From Selaginella moellendorffii (taxonomy: Eukaryota; Streptophyta; Lycopodiopsida; Selaginellales; Selaginellaceae), in assembly GCF_000143415.4 (NCBI RefSeq), contig NW_003314412.1, positions 186,494 through 250,493 of the forward strand: DNA of 64,000 bases, read 5' to 3'. Shown piece by piece: positions 1 through 12,049 of this stretch. How positions within the stretch are numbered: position 1 is the stretch's first letter; every line of letters starts with the position of its first letter. The notes below the pieces were generated by a model, which saw nothing but the letters and a program-made list of their open reading frames with translations, had not been told where the DNA came from and ran no database searches. A program made the position numbers and the translations under genes.

Positions 1-1262
1 AGTCCGTTCCTTACCTGAGGATGACATCCATCCACATTATGGTGATGATTTTACCACACTTGTTTGGCAGTCACGTACTCGAAACGACGATGTAACTTGG
101 TTCAAAAATCAGTTTTATGCTTGCTATGTGGTGTAAAGTATGTCTTTCCCTTTCATTTTATAAAAGCCTCTTTTTATTGTTTTGGTTTTTAGCATTTGGT
201 GAAGCTTAAGCAAGATGTTTACAAACTTGCATATCTGGAAAAGAGTCAGGAAGAGCTCTTGGCTGAATTCATACAAATTGAGCACAAAATTCAGCATGCA
301 AAGTCTTCAAAGTTGAAAAAATTAGTATACATTGTAGACAATCGTAGACTGAAGGAGTGGCTAGAGACTATAATTGAAATTTCTTCTCATGAATGTAAGT
401 TTTTTATCACACTTCATTTTCTCAACTATAGCACTTCGTCAAGGTCAAACTTATCCATGCACTTGCTCCCGCCACCCTTGACGATGCTCTTCACTTGGCA
501 CAACATTATGTGCATATGTTACTTTTGCAGTGAACAAAACTCCAAATGACTTGATTTACAATATCACAAAATCGAAGCTTCTATATAAGCAACAGATAGA
601 GATTTTAGAGTTCCTCAATGTTTGCTTGATGAACAAAGAGAAAAAACTACTAGAATTATTTGAGAACATGATAAGAAAGACTGTCTATATCATACAAACT
701 ATAAGTGAAGTTGAGAAGTTTTTGGCACCGCACATTGGTGACGATCCAAATGGCACATTCATGTCTTTCAACACTTACATCAACACATCATTGGAAGGGA
801 TCAAAGAGGGGTGGCTGCCAGAGAAGTTTACAATCATGACAACTTATGATTGCTAATATGGTTAGCCTTATTTCATATAACATATAGCTTATATATATAA
901 GACATTTTTTAAATATATATTGTTTACAGATATCTTTGATATAGAGGCATGCCATTTGAGGCACCAGTTTGCACTCAACTTGTTGTAAAGGGTGTAAGGG
1001 ATGGAGGAATGTACCCAACAATATTTATAAGAGTTCCAAAGGCATAGAAAATAAAATGCCCTTGGGAGTTGGAGCTTTTAGGGAAGGAGACCTCTACACT
1101 AGACCACAAAGAAGTTGTTAATGCTAGCAACGATGGCAATGCAAGTGATGATGGAGACAAGGATAAACTCCAAATCAAGTTCACATTCCACCACCAGACA
1201 ACCAAGATTAAGCTTCAATTCAACCATCAAACAACTAAGATCCAAATCAGGTTCCACCAGTA
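1..1262 (+). pseudogene. Decayed multi-exon gene fragment, family not recognised
   Basis: Short open stretches are separated by plausible introns: one ending in TTTTAG just before 193 and one from about 394 to 530 (GTAAG to TTTTGCAG). The pieces read as one protein in changing frames: a segment to about 133, a Lys/Glu-rich segment at 193-393 that looks helical, then 531-856. Further pieces at about 951-1262 include an acidic, Asp-rich stretch and a His/Gln-rich tail. No ATG-led full frame spans the pieces, and in-frame stops occur after 854 and 1049. I recognise no domain. The next pieces downstream, on the same strand, resemble a methyltransferase, so this may be the N-terminal half of the same dead gene. 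That link is an inference from order and orientation only. Confidence 0.3.
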
Positions 1263-1469
1263 AATAATGATTATTGAGTGGTTCATAGAATATTGTGTCA
1301 ACCTTGAGGTAAGAAAAAATGAATTTTACAAACTAATAATTTCATTCCCATGAAGAAGAGTTGGAGGAACTCTCATTAACAACATGTTATATGACAATAA
1401 CATATTATTCATTACTTTTTTCATTCACTTAGCTCTTCTATAGATTTGTCCTATTTCTCTAATAACACA

Positions 1470-2504
1470 ACAAGGTATTGTGGGTGTCTCCATTGGCTCC
1501 TACAGTAGATTGTTGACATCTTTCACAAAAAACAACATCAACATGGATATATCGTGCTAGTTCAACCATTAATGCCGAAAGATACAAAGGCCCTTACTCC
1601 CAGTTGCAGACTTCATTCTTTTCGACTTTCTAGATCGTCTTTTAGATATTGATGGGAAAGTTGAGAATTGGAACTTTCTCACACTTGACCACATACGCAA
1701 TACATTCCTCTTGTCCAAAACACTTATGCTTGAAATTGGCTATGTTGTCTTCATCTTACCAAACGACCCCAACTGTATGTATGAACTTATGACATGTGTA
1801 GCAGAAGTCATTTCAAGTCATTCTCTTCTAAGTGTATCATGGATCCTATTGACATGAATATGAGGGGCATTTAAGGGAAGCCTAAAAAGGTGAGTATATA
1901 TTTTATATTTTTATCTAATTTCTAAACTTTTTTATTTTCTAGGTTATAATAAGGACCTATCATGCCTTCTGCAAAAACACACATGATGGGTTTTGTGATA
2001 GTAAACATGTAGCACATGTTTTGCCTAGGTATGACAGTTCCACTAACATCATACCCAACCCTGTAGATGAGCAAATCTGCAACATATTTCCAAGGTACTA
2101 ATTTCAAACTTCGTCGGCGATGCAAGTCTTATTTGAGCTTTATTGCCCACTAGATGGTGTTGTGATTGATTGCATAGCAAGTAGTGGTTCTATAGTGGAG
2201 GTAGCACGTGACTCTGGTAGGTCGGTGTTTGCTGTTGAAAAACATCATTTCTTCAAACGCTGGCTCAGAGGATTTTGTGAGTCCTCAAGGAGATAAATTA
2301 TATTTATTAATATTTCAAGATATGTTTAATTCTATTTTATAGATCACAATCACTTGGAGTTTTTAGAATTGGAGGCTTTGGAAGTCTCCCCAGCTATAAA
2401 AAAGCCATGGCTCAACATATTGAAGGTGAATCTTCCCCACAATACCAATATAAGAGGAAGCATAAAAGAAATCAATATGTTGATGATGAGGCAGAAGAAA
2501 GTTA
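1470..2504 (+). pseudogene. Decayed gene resembling a beta-class N4/N6 amino-methyltransferase
   Basis: About 1598-1850 reads ADFILFDF, then a helix, then GYVVFILPND, which fits the catalytic-motif region (D-P-P-Y position, here decayed) and the strand that follows it. After an intron at about 1891-1942 (GTGAGT to TTCTAG), the frame at 1943-2276 ends in VVIDCIASSGS..GRSVFAVE, which resembles the SAM-binding FxGxG motif and the acidic end of the next strand. The order catalytic motif before SAM motif is that of beta-class enzymes. One stop lies at 2099. A third exon after an intron at 2277-2342 gives a basic, NLS-like C terminus only with a one-base frame shift, ending at about 2504. The catalytic motif is not intact, so I read it as a dead gene. 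The family call rests on motif shape alone. Confidence 0.4.
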
Positions 2505-2592
2505 ATTGCATCCTTACATAAAATGAAAGCTTATTATATGTCAAATATCAATGAAAGTGTCAAATGTCAGTGTCAGTGTCAGATATCATAAT

Positions 2593-3260
2593 TGCAAATC
2601 ATCATTTTCACTTGTCACCATCACTTTGTAGCACTTGTGTGTTGCCATCTCCTCCTTCAACATCTTGTAAACAATTTTATGTGATATGATAGCACCTTCT
2701 AGAACAAAGTATGTTACTTACAACTAATGTCATTTCATTATATTTTTTCTTTTAAAAATGACAATACTATAGTATAGTAAAGTAATTTTAGATCTTACAT
2801 TCCATTGTAGAATGGCCTAAAAACCCCATATTTTGCATTGCCAATATAGTGTTTTTAAGGGGATGTTATTCCTCACCATGAAGCGATAGTGGGTATGTGT
2901 CTATAATTCATTTTTGAATCTATTGTACATCCACATGTGCATATTTTCTAGACCCACTATTGGGCAATTGCTATAGTGCTCAAGAAAAGTTTGTAAACCC
3001 ATAGATCCATTTGTCTTGTCCAAGAAAAAGTAGCATATTCGACATTGAATGTAATAGCATTTTATGCTTTCAAGTAGTCCCATCATGTCAGTAGCAAAAT
3101 CTTGCAAAAACATGTGGCATTGCTCATGAAGCACTGAAGACAATCCTATGTGGAGGTGAAGCTGGAATGTTGGTAGAACTTGGGGATAGAGGTGGAGATT
3201 GATATGAAATGCTGGAGGGCTAAGTATGAGTAGTAGTGACTTTCCTTCGAGCCATTTCAA
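2593..3260 (-). pseudogene. Unrecognised decayed reading frame
   Basis: On the minus strand a 119-codon open stretch (3260-2901) contains several Cys and His residues (HEQCH, CYYIQCRICYF). It is followed, after one stop and an AT-rich intron-like gap with an acceptor near 2713, by a short basic open stretch (about 2712-2593) rich in Lys and Met. Upstream in another frame a possible start beginning M-A-R-R-K is followed by an early stop. I recognise no family. The tail runs toward the methyltransferase-like remains on the other strand, so the two are convergent. It could be a chance frame in AT-rich DNA. Confidence 0.2.
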
Positions 3261-3299
3261 TACAAACTTCCAAGGAGCTCAAGGAGAATAAAAAAATTA

Positions 3300-4843
3300 T
3301 AATGACTATAACTTTTCTAGATAGTATATACTAAATTTTAGTCTTGGGAATGAGGTTTATTTATTATGACACTAACAATACTTAGATTCTTTAAATGTCA
3401 ATCTTAGAAATGGAGCTTCATAATCATAGCTTGTTTGTAGACATAAGAGCTTCTAGAATTTTAAATTATCATGTATACACATGCTTTATCATTATGATGA
3501 AATTCTACTTTGCTATATATATATTCTTTTCTACACATGCTAAATATTTAGGGAAATAGATTACAAAGAAATATAGACTATATTATAGTGGTAGAGCACG
3601 TTGGCACGCTACCATTCTCTTATGTGATATTACTTTTCAGTTTTGGAAAAGTAGATAAAGTTGATTCTTTGATGTGATATTACTTTTGAGTCTTTCGAAA
3701 GATTTCAATTTCTTTTATTATTATTCACAAACAACTCCCAAAATCTTTTAATGAGGACTCACTTCAAAAATATACTTTGGTCTTATCATATGAGAGGATT
3801 GTGATACAGGCAGGCAACAAAGTTTTTTATATGAATTAATATGTAAATTACAAATGTCATAGAAAGTTTTATAGAGTAAATTTCTTGGTGTTTTCCACCA
3901 TGGTATTCATTTTTTCATTTCTCTTCCTCTGGATTGTTATTTTAGAAGTAATAAGAGCATTTTTATCAATTGTGATAATGGTCTCCACATTCCCAAATGG
4001 GTAATAAGGACCATGAGTGTAATATAAAGATTATGGTAGTGAAATAAAATTAATATTCTCACATTCTTTTACACTATAACTCTTATTCATAAATTTTGTA
4101 TTTTCCTTGCTTCCCATCTTCTCAAAAACCCTAAAAAATCTTTTGAATGAAGGAATAGTATCTACAGTTGTAAAAGTATTCAAAATATTAAGTAGTCAAA
4201 TCAAAATATGATAGCTGTAACAGTAGTCATAATAAAATAATATAGCTTTACAAAAGATAGGTTTTCATGAACTTTGTCTTTTTTAAACAATTCAATCTTA
4301 TAAAAACTTTTAACTCAAATATTTATGTATTTAAATACTTTAAAGTTTGCTAGAATCTTCATTTGTTCAATTTAAACTTCCTTTCTAAGACTTTTAATTG
4401 ACCGTATTGACTTGAGTTGACTTGTGTTGAATTGAGCTCAACTCAACTTTGGACCATCCCCACATGATAGCAAACGTGTTTGGCAAGCACGGTAAACTAT
4501 TATTTTGCGATATTGAGGAACTAATCTCAATATGAAAGGGTTCTTGTCAAGGTAGTGCAATACAGAACAAGAGAGAATTTAGAGCCAAGCCAAGTATGCT
4601 CAACAAGAAACTTATAGGAGTTTCTACCTTATGTTCATCTAGTTAAGTACAGATGATAAACCCAATTTACTAACACTTGATTAAAAGGGGCTGATAAGGT
4701 AACTATCAATAATGACCTTTTGCCATTGTGGCAGTAAAGATTAGCCAACAAGTAACTTTTTAATATTTATGCTCACCATTCACAACAATACATTTATTTT
4801 TCTTTAAGCCCAAGATCTCAACCATAAAATCATCATTGGAAAG
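3300..4843. other. AT-rich spacer without a recognisable gene
   Basis: There are no long frames, no splice-like structure and no clear repeats. The last 100 bp or so (about 4740-4848) are the left half of an older repeated sequence that was split by the gypsy insertion. A second, uninterrupted relative of it lies near 13,185. Confidence 0.5.
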
Positions 4844-4848
4844 GATAT
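4844..4848. repeat. Target-site duplication, left (GATAT)
   Basis: The five bases immediately outside the left LTR are identical to those just outside the right LTR (10165-10169). Confidence 0.88.
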
Positions 4849-5107
4849 TGTCAAGACCCCCAACAAGATCAAGACTGGAAAATGCATAAAACAAAGAGAA
4901 AAGCTAGTAGAAACGAAAACGGCCTAAATATAGCTGAGGTCGAGGAGGCACCATATCATCATTAGGAATGTGGCTCGAGACTCAAGAATCATACGGGAAA
5001 TCAGGGAGTCAGGAATAGGGAAGTGTCTTGAGAGTCAGGAATGTGGTCTGCAGATCAGGAATCCGGCGAGAGTCAGGAATGTGGCAAGAATTGGGGGATT
5101 TCTGACA
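4849..5107 (-). repeat. Left LTR (3' LTR of the minus-strand gypsy element), with internal deletion
   Basis: It starts TGTCAAG and ends CTGACA, matching the right LTR along its length. It is 259 bp against 387 bp. About 110 bp present in the right LTR, including a TATA-like stretch near 9912, are missing here, with a short GGCCT match at the break. The LTR contains several copies of a GAGTCAGGAAT-type motif. Confidence 0.9.
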
Positions 5108-5123
5108 GCACCCCCTCCTCAAG
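5108..5123 (-). other. Polypurine tract of the gypsy element
   Basis: Read on the minus strand this is a purine run (GAGGAGGGGG) directly next to the 3' LTR, the usual primer for plus-strand synthesis. Confidence 0.75.
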
Positions 5124-6311
5124 AACGAGTGGAACGAGGACGTGACTGAGAATGAAGAGGAGGATAAGATGGGCGGCGAGGGACGGGAGATGGAGAAAAA
5201 GAATGAGGACTGGGATGAGAAGGATAGCGGCAATGGAAGTCTTGAACAAGGTCAAGAGAATGAATCAGGTTGTCCGCAGGTTCCCAAGTGCATTCTTCAG
5301 GTCCATAACCCTTCCAATCGACCAGATAGTAGAGTTTAGACTGTGCAATCTTGGAATCAAGGATGTCCTGAACCTCGTACTCAGACCCATCCTCGAACTG
5401 CACTGGTGGAGGCGGAGGAATGACCCGATTTGGAATAGGACTGGGAATATAAGGCTCAAGGAGAGAGGAGTGAAAAACGGGGTGAATTTGATATGAAGAG
5501 GGAAGTGCAAGGTGATAAGTGACAGGATTAATGATGGCAGTGATAGGGAAAGGACTGAGGTGTTGAAATCGAGTTTGGGACATGGCTTGGTCGTGGAGAT
5601 ATTTTGCCTGAGGAGCCAAACTTTATCCCCAATATTGTAAAGGGGACAATCCTGACAATGGACATTGGCAAATGTTTTATGAGATTCTTGAGCACGATGG
5701 AGGTGGAAAAAGATGGAGTTGTGGATTTCCTGGAGGTTGGAGACAAATGCCTCAGAGCGGGCATTTGAATGAGAGGATTCGGATGGAGAAGGAAGTGAGA
5801 GATTGAATTGGGGATTTCGGCCAGAGTTTGCAAAGAAGGGGGAAACTCGAAGAGAGGAGTGAACAGAGTTGTTATAGGAGAACTCAGCAAGGGGAAGGAT
5901 ATCGAACCAGTCATCCTGATGATAGTTGATGAAGCACCTCAGGAATTGTTCCAACGTCTGAATCATTCGCTTAGATTATCCATCAGTTTGAGGATGATAC
6001 ATTGAAGAGAGGTTGGCCTTCACTCCAAGTAGCTGCAAAAACCGTTGCCAGAAATGAGAGATGAACTGAGGTCCCCGATCCGAAACCACATCTACAGGAA
6101 TCCCATGAAGTCAGAAAATTTCCCTAAATACCAATTTTGCCATGTCCTCACCTGAAAACTCCTTGGTACGCGGCAGGAAGTGTGCCATCTTTGTGAAGCG
6201 ATCCATCAAGACTAAAATGCTGTTGAAGCCTCCAAAACTCGGAAGATCACTCAAGAAATCCATGGAGATGGATTCCCAAGGACATAAAGGGACCGGGAGG
6301 GAACGAAGCAA
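5119..6311 (-). pseudogene. gypsy integrase and chromodomain, broken frames
   Basis: From 6311 to 6111 a segment contains the integrase core pattern SMDFLSDLP..FNSILVLMDRFTKMAHFLP. From 5966 to about 5530 further integrase sequence follows (FNNYHQDDW-like region and SFANSGRNP-like region). From 5619 to 5119 a chromodomain is readable: YEVQDILDS, then LYYLVDWKGYG and CTWEPADNL. Different parts lie in different frames, so frame shifts and stops have accumulated. Confidence 0.88.
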
Positions 6312-6813
6312 ACCTGAAGGAAGGTGGCGAGGTACTTTATTCTGGGCGCAAGTGTCACAGGAGGTAACAAAAGCTTTGATTTAGTCTTCCATGTGAGGCC
6401 ACCAAAAGTCCTGTGCAACCAGCTCATAGGTTTTCGCAATGCCGAAGTGACTAGTAGTCGGGCTATCGTGGCACACCATCAGAACCAACCTTCAAGCATC
6501 ACCTTTAGAAATGTAAAACTGCTCCCCACGGTACAACAAGCCATCTAAGAACTCGAACTCGTCAAATCGCCGGCAATCGGGAGTCACTGGGTGTCCAGCC
6601 TTAAGATAGGGGAAAATGTCGCTGGTGAGGTTATCGGATTGAAGATCGTTTCTGATCGCATCCATCAAGGAGGAGAGGCAAGATTACCAGGCCTGAGACT
6701 GAGATAGGAGTGCCTTGAAAGAGCATCAGGAAGGCCTTGAAGCTTTTCTGGTCTGTACTTGATAACAAAGTCAAACCGACTCAGGAATTGTGCCCACCTT
6801 GCCTGATAACGGC

Positions 6814-7852
6814 TCAAAACTCAGGAAGTGGCAAAGTACTCGAGATTTTTGTGATCGGTCCAAACCGTTGTTTGATGGCTCGCCCCCTCCAAGAAACAAC
6901 AACACTCTCCAAAGGAATCCACGATGGCAAGGAGCTCTTTGTCGTGAATTTCATAATTAATCTCCGCAAGCTGGAATTTCCAAGAATGGAAAGCAACCGG
7001 ATGAAATTCTTGATTTGCTCCAAGTTGAGACAGCACATCACCGATGGCAAAGTCGGAGGCGTCAGCCTCGATGAAGAAAGGTTATGAGGGATCAGCGTGG
7101 ATCAAGACAGGAGTAGAACTGAAAGCCGCCTTGAGTGTGTCGAAGGCTTGCTGGGCAGCAGTAGAGCAAGAGAAGGGAACATCCTTGCGAGTGAGATGCG
7201 TGAAAGGAAGGACAATGTCAGAGTAGTGATCAATGAATTTGCGGTAGAAGTTGGCAAAGCCAAGGAAAACCTTAATGTCCGACATCGATTGTGGAGGCTC
7301 CCATTCGAGAATAGTCTTAACTTTGGCAAAATTCATCATAATACCCTCAGGAGTGACAATGTACCCAAAGAACTCCACAGAATCCTAATCGAAGAAACAT
7401 TTCTCAAGCTTCACGTATAGGCTATGTTCCTGCAGCTTTGCCAGCACCTTGCGCACGTGCTCGTTGTGCTCCTTCTGAGTTTTTTAGTAGATGAGGATGT
7501 CATCGAGGTAGACAATCACCATCTGATCAAGAAACTCCCAAAAGACATCATTTGCCATGTGTTGGAAAACTGCTGAAGCATTTGTCAAGCCAAATGGCAT
7601 GACAGTGTACTCAAAGTGGCCATAGTGGGTTCAGAATGCAGTCTTCCATTCATCACCAAGCCGGATCCAGATCAGGTTGTATGCTCTACAAAGGTCAATC
7701 TTGGTGAAGAAGTGAGCACTACCGAGGCATTCCAACAGGTCCGAGATCAGGGGCAACGGATAACAGTTCCGAACAGTCACCTTGTTCAAACATCGGTAGT
7801 CGATGACTAGCCACAAACTCCCATCCTTCTTCTTGACAAAGAAGAGAGGCAC
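6814..7852 (-). pseudogene. gypsy reverse transcriptase and RNase H, broken frames
   Basis: The fingers region is at 7852-7631 ([28 protein letters not shown]). The catalytic YLDD is readable near 7495-7515. The thumb/connection region with FLGFANFYRKFI is at 7378-7082, and the RNase H part at about 7050-6814. The YLDD core survives, but the frame is interrupted several times. Confidence 0.9.
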
Positions 7853-8395
7853 TCCAGCCGGGGACTACGAATGCTGAATGTACCCCGAGGAGGTTCTCAT
7901 CCACGTACTCTTTGACCTTAAGCTCGGATGGGTATAACTCATAGATAGGCAGGCCCCCACGGAGGTGACGCTCCTTCCTGTAAATGAATGGGATAGTCAT
8001 AAGGCTGATGAACAAGTAGTACACTAGCTTTTTTCTTGTTAAACACATCCCCAAAATCATGATACTTCTCAGGAAGACTAACAGAAGAAACATGCAAAAG
8101 CAAAAAGGAAAATAGGTTCTTCATGAAGGAGTTCTTTCATAGTAATTGTGGAGATAGGAGGAGGCGTACAGCTAAATGAAATGATGAGACGAGGATACTG
8201 TCCAATGTAAGATGGAAGACAGGAAAAAGAAGAGGGTGAAAACTTCGTAGAGTCAAGAATAGAATCCCGATTTGAGTTTAGGGAACTTTTCCTGATTCAA
8301 ACTCGATGAACAGCAAGGGAAGCCATGGGAGATGGTGATGTGGGAGATACGAGCTGTAATTCCTTCTAACAAATCTGAGGCTGATGTAGTTGGAA

Positions 8396-8779
8396 CTAAG
8401 GAAGGCTGAGCACCACAAAGGAGGACTTGCTGTTGATGATGTTGAAGGCGATATCAGTGAGAGTGGACCCGATGTGTACTCGAACGGGCAATGTTTCCCT
8501 AAGTCCAGAAGATGGAGACACAAAATGCACGCCAATGCCTTCAACCCTTAGATCCCGTATGGTAGGAGAAAGAGGAACATGATGTCGGGCAGCAAAGTCC
8601 ATGTCCATGAAGCAGGAAGTTGCACCTGAGTCCAGTAGCACCAGAGCCTTGAGTCCTGATTGTCTGGTGAAAGAAAGGAGACATGGGACGTGGAAGCTGC
8701 GGGAATTGATGGTGGCTTTGATGAAAGGTGGTGAGGAGCTTGATAAAGAAGAAAAGTGATTTTTATTCGGGGAGTCCAA
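8396..8779 (-). pseudogene. gypsy aspartic protease
   Basis: A 128-residue stretch carries the retropepsin active-site pattern ALVLLDSGATSCFM, followed by a hydrophobic flap-like region. It lies between gag and reverse transcriptase, as expected. Confidence 0.85.
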
Positions 8780-9012
8780 ACAGATAGCTCCTACTCTGTT
8801 TGGACAGGGTTGTTTCCTGACTACAACAGAGGTGGATTTTGATTATGAGGTATTCGACGTTGCTTCTCAGCAAGACTCAATTTCCCTCTTATGAGTCGGG
8901 GAGTACCAGAAATATCCATCGGGACCGGAGCAATAGGTTCAAGAGTATGCCCTGAAGACTCAAGCTAGGATTCCTAAGTCTGGGACGGGAAAACGGCAGC
9001 ACAACAACTTTC

Positions 9013-9399
9013 CTAATGATGTTCAAAGAGACAATTGTTGCATCGAATAGCTTTGTTGATGGTGTCCGATAGGTCCGTGGGATCTTCCATGGTGAGCAAC
9101 AAATCCTTAACACCGTTGTTGAGGCCGAAACGAAATTGCTCAATTAGGGCTTGCTTATCCCATTGAGTGTCCAAGGCAAGGAGTTGGAACTCTACAGCAT
9201 AGATCGAGGCAGGACGAGACCCCTGAGAGAGACGTCTCATCTTTGTGGTGGCAACCCGAACCCGATTTGTCTCACCAAAACATGCTTCGAGCTTCTCTTT
9301 GAACAATTGAAGATCCATCAGCTCCAAAACCACAACCCCTTTCATGCTTTTCTCAAGGAGACGAGAAAACCATGACAAAGCTGCACCTTCAAGCAACAT
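9013..9399 (-). pseudogene. gypsy gag (retrotransposon gag domain)
   Basis: It contains the typical gag core with LLEGAALSWFSRL, then a helix, then LEACFGETN and the QLLALDTQWD-like segment. No complete start-to-stop gag frame is present, and the zinc-knuckle region between it and the protease is degraded. Confidence 0.82.
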
Positions 9400-9777
9400 C
9401 CCAATCGCGCTGATTTAAGACTCGGAAGTGGGGTACCGCCAATGTTGAAGTGCGAAGGTCAGCTCCATTTGGTTCAAGAATCCGCGAAGCTCTGAACGCT
9501 TGCTTGAAAATTTTGCCAGGAAACTCATCTTCGGTTCAGGAACTTTGCTGGATCCTTGAGCCAAAAGTGAAGCAAGCTCCTATTGCATGCGAAGAAGGGT
9601 CACCTTCAACTCGATATTCTCAGATTGGATTTTTGCAAGGACTTCAGCAAAGAAATCAGGATGGCTTGGAGACTCCATCGGCAAAGGAGAAAGAAAAAAG
9701 GGGGAAAAAAGGCAAAGGCAGTCAAACAATCAAAATGAGCTAAAGCAAAAAATGAAAAAACACAATCTGAATCAAAC

Positions 9778-10164
9778 TGTCAAGACCCCCAACAAGATCA
9801 AGACTGGAAAATGCATAAGACAAAGAGAAAAGCTAGTGGAAACGAAGAAAAGGCCTTAGACTGGCATTAATTCAGATTGTGGAGAAATGGAACAAGGCTA
9901 ACCTATATATACTATAGGTTGATGAAGCTCCACCACTCTTGGAAAAAAGACAGCTTAAATATAGTTAAGGTCGAAAAAGTGCCATATCATCATTAGGAAT
10001 GTGGCTCGAGACTCAGGAATTGTATGGGAAATCAGAGAGTCAGGAATAAAGAAGTGTCTCAAGAGTCAGGAATAGGGAAGTGCCTCGAGAGTCAGGAATG
10101 TGGTCTGCAAGTCAAGAATCTGGCGAGAGTTAGGAATGTGGCAAGAATTGGGGGATTCCTGACA
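9778..10164 (-). repeat. Right LTR (5' LTR of the minus-strand gypsy element)
   Basis: It runs from TGTCAAG to CTGACA, 387 bp, and is the fuller copy. It contains a TATA-like stretch (about 9912-9922) that would drive minus-strand transcription into gag. Confidence 0.9.
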
Positions 10165-10169
10165 GATAT
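10165..10169. repeat. Target-site duplication, right (GATAT)
   Basis: Identical to the bases at 4844-4848 on the other side of the element. Confidence 0.88.
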
Positions 10170-10555
10170 GGTTTGAATAAGAAACACCACTTGATCAACA
10201 GAAAATGTTTAACAAAAAAATTTCATCCAACAGATAAATAATAATATACTCCAACAAATCAATAATAATATACTCTTGTCATCACAGGAAAGATTTTATT
10301 AAATTATAAACCACAAAAATAAGAAGAAGATTATATAATTAACTCTTTTAACTATCATTCTAATGCATTTTGGCAAATGAGATCTAACCTATCTCACATT
10401 CTAATCATTTATCCTTGATTTTAATGTTTTATATACACTATAAGAAGCAAAAATTACCTATACTAAGTACTATAAATTCATCATTTGAATCAATTTCAAA
10501 TACCAATATTTTTTATCAATATCATCACCACTTAATAGGGATTAATCAATATATC

Positions 10556-11420
10556 ATTTCTCCAACTGTACAAAAACATTGTGTTGCTAAAGGTGTTAGA
10601 AAGTAAGACAAAGATAATAGTCATACTCTTTTTGAGTCTCAAAGAAGATAAAAAAATTATCTAAATGAATGACAATAACAAAATCAAGAAAATCAATATG
10701 TCGAAAAATAACAAGAGTGTTGGTTAAACTAAAAAGTATCATTATATACTTTAAATGGTCATAACAAGTACAAAAATTATTTTCCACTCACCACCCTCCT
10801 AAAAGTGGATAAGGTTATAAAAAGCAATAGATGAAGTTTACTATTTGCTATCTTTTCCAACAAAAGAAAAATCTATAACATCTTCCTTAAAAAAAAAAAT
10901 TTATGTTGTTTGGGTAAATGAAAGTTAGAGTGAATGTAAATACAAACTTAAAATATCAAAATAAGTTTAATCAGTAGAAAACCATATAAAATTAATATTT
11001 TTTATATGAGTTACATTAGAAGGAGAGTGATTTTAGAGAAGTCCAAAGCAAGTGTCAATAAAAGTTCACAAAACCAAAAGAGTTTTAGATATTATGAATA
11101 AAAGTTGAGTGTTGTCACTTAAGAATGGTAGAAACCTTGGTAGGATGTTACATGAGGAAACAATATAGCCAAAAAACTCTATTGAATTATAATCAAAATA
11201 ACATTTCTCTAACTTTGTAAAAATGCTATATTATTGAAGGTGCTAGAGAACAAAATGAACATGATGGTTATGCATTTCTTGAGTCTAATAGAAGGTAAAA
11301 ATGTTATTAAGATAAATGATAATAAAAATATCAAGAAAATCACAAAAGATATTACTTGCCATATATTAAAAAATAATAAGGGTATTGGTTAAACAAAAAA
11401 ACATCAAAAATTCAAGTTTT
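10556..11420 (-). mobile_element. Two decayed gypsy reverse-transcriptase fragments, minus strand
   Basis: At about 10,787-10,596 the minus strand reads SLTNTLVIF..FVIVIHLDNFFIFF, a degraded form of the RT block [23 protein letters not shown] second, more mutated copy of the same block lies at about 11,400-11,215. Both have many stops and an A/T bias that suggests old methylation-linked decay. The 10,170-12,050 stretch otherwise shows no gene. Confidence 0.6.
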
Positions 11421-12049
11421 CTAAGGTTTAGCTATTTACTTTCTCAATCTTTGCTTTGATGAATATAAAAGAGTCAAGAACCTAATAGCTTACTAGTGGT
11501 TGCATTGGGAAGAGATAAGAGAGATCACTTAGGATAGCACTCCATTATGATGAATAGAATCAAAAGAGTGAGTAGTTAGATGATTTTAAATCACAACAAA
11601 ATTGTAGCTTCCAAGCATGACATGAGTAGAGAAATTATCTTAGTTAGCTAAGATTTAGTTGTTATTAAGAAACTTGTGGCACTATCTACTGTATGATGCT
11701 GCTCTTTTATAAGGCCACAATATGGTTTAAAATCTTAACCACTAACTACTTTCTGGATTAAATTATAGAGAATGCAACTTCTGACTAATCACAAGGTCCT
11801 CACTATTGGCTAAATGGATCACACCACATGTTAAGATTAACATCTGATAGTTCTAATTTACCTCTGGCTAGGCTCGACTTGAAGGGTAAGATGTTAAAAG
11901 AGTGTTGTTCTTGAAAAAGTTGTAACTCTCAACTTTCATTTATGAGAGTGTGAACTTATAAGAAAGTATAATGAATTATAAGCAACCAAAGAGAATGACT
12001 TTAAAAACGATAAGAAGTTCAAATATAAAGAGAAAGAGTACATGAATAA

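Larger units (their letters stand above)
4849..10164 (-). mobile_element. Ty3/gypsy LTR retrotransposon with chromodomain (chromovirus), inactive
   Basis: This element reads on the minus strand, with LTRs at both ends that begin TG and end CA and a 5-bp target duplication GATAT on both sides. Between the LTRs, in minus-strand order, are gag (9399-9013), aspartic protease (8779-8396), reverse transcriptase and RNase H (7852 to about 6814), integrase and a C-terminal chromodomain (about 6311-5119). This is the order of Metaviridae-type chromoviruses. A purine-rich tract abuts the 3' LTR. The frames are broken by many stops and shifts, so it cannot move on its own. Chromodomain-type elements usually target heterochromatin; lycophytes carry several chromovirus clades, and which one this belongs to was not tested. 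Confidence 0.93.
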
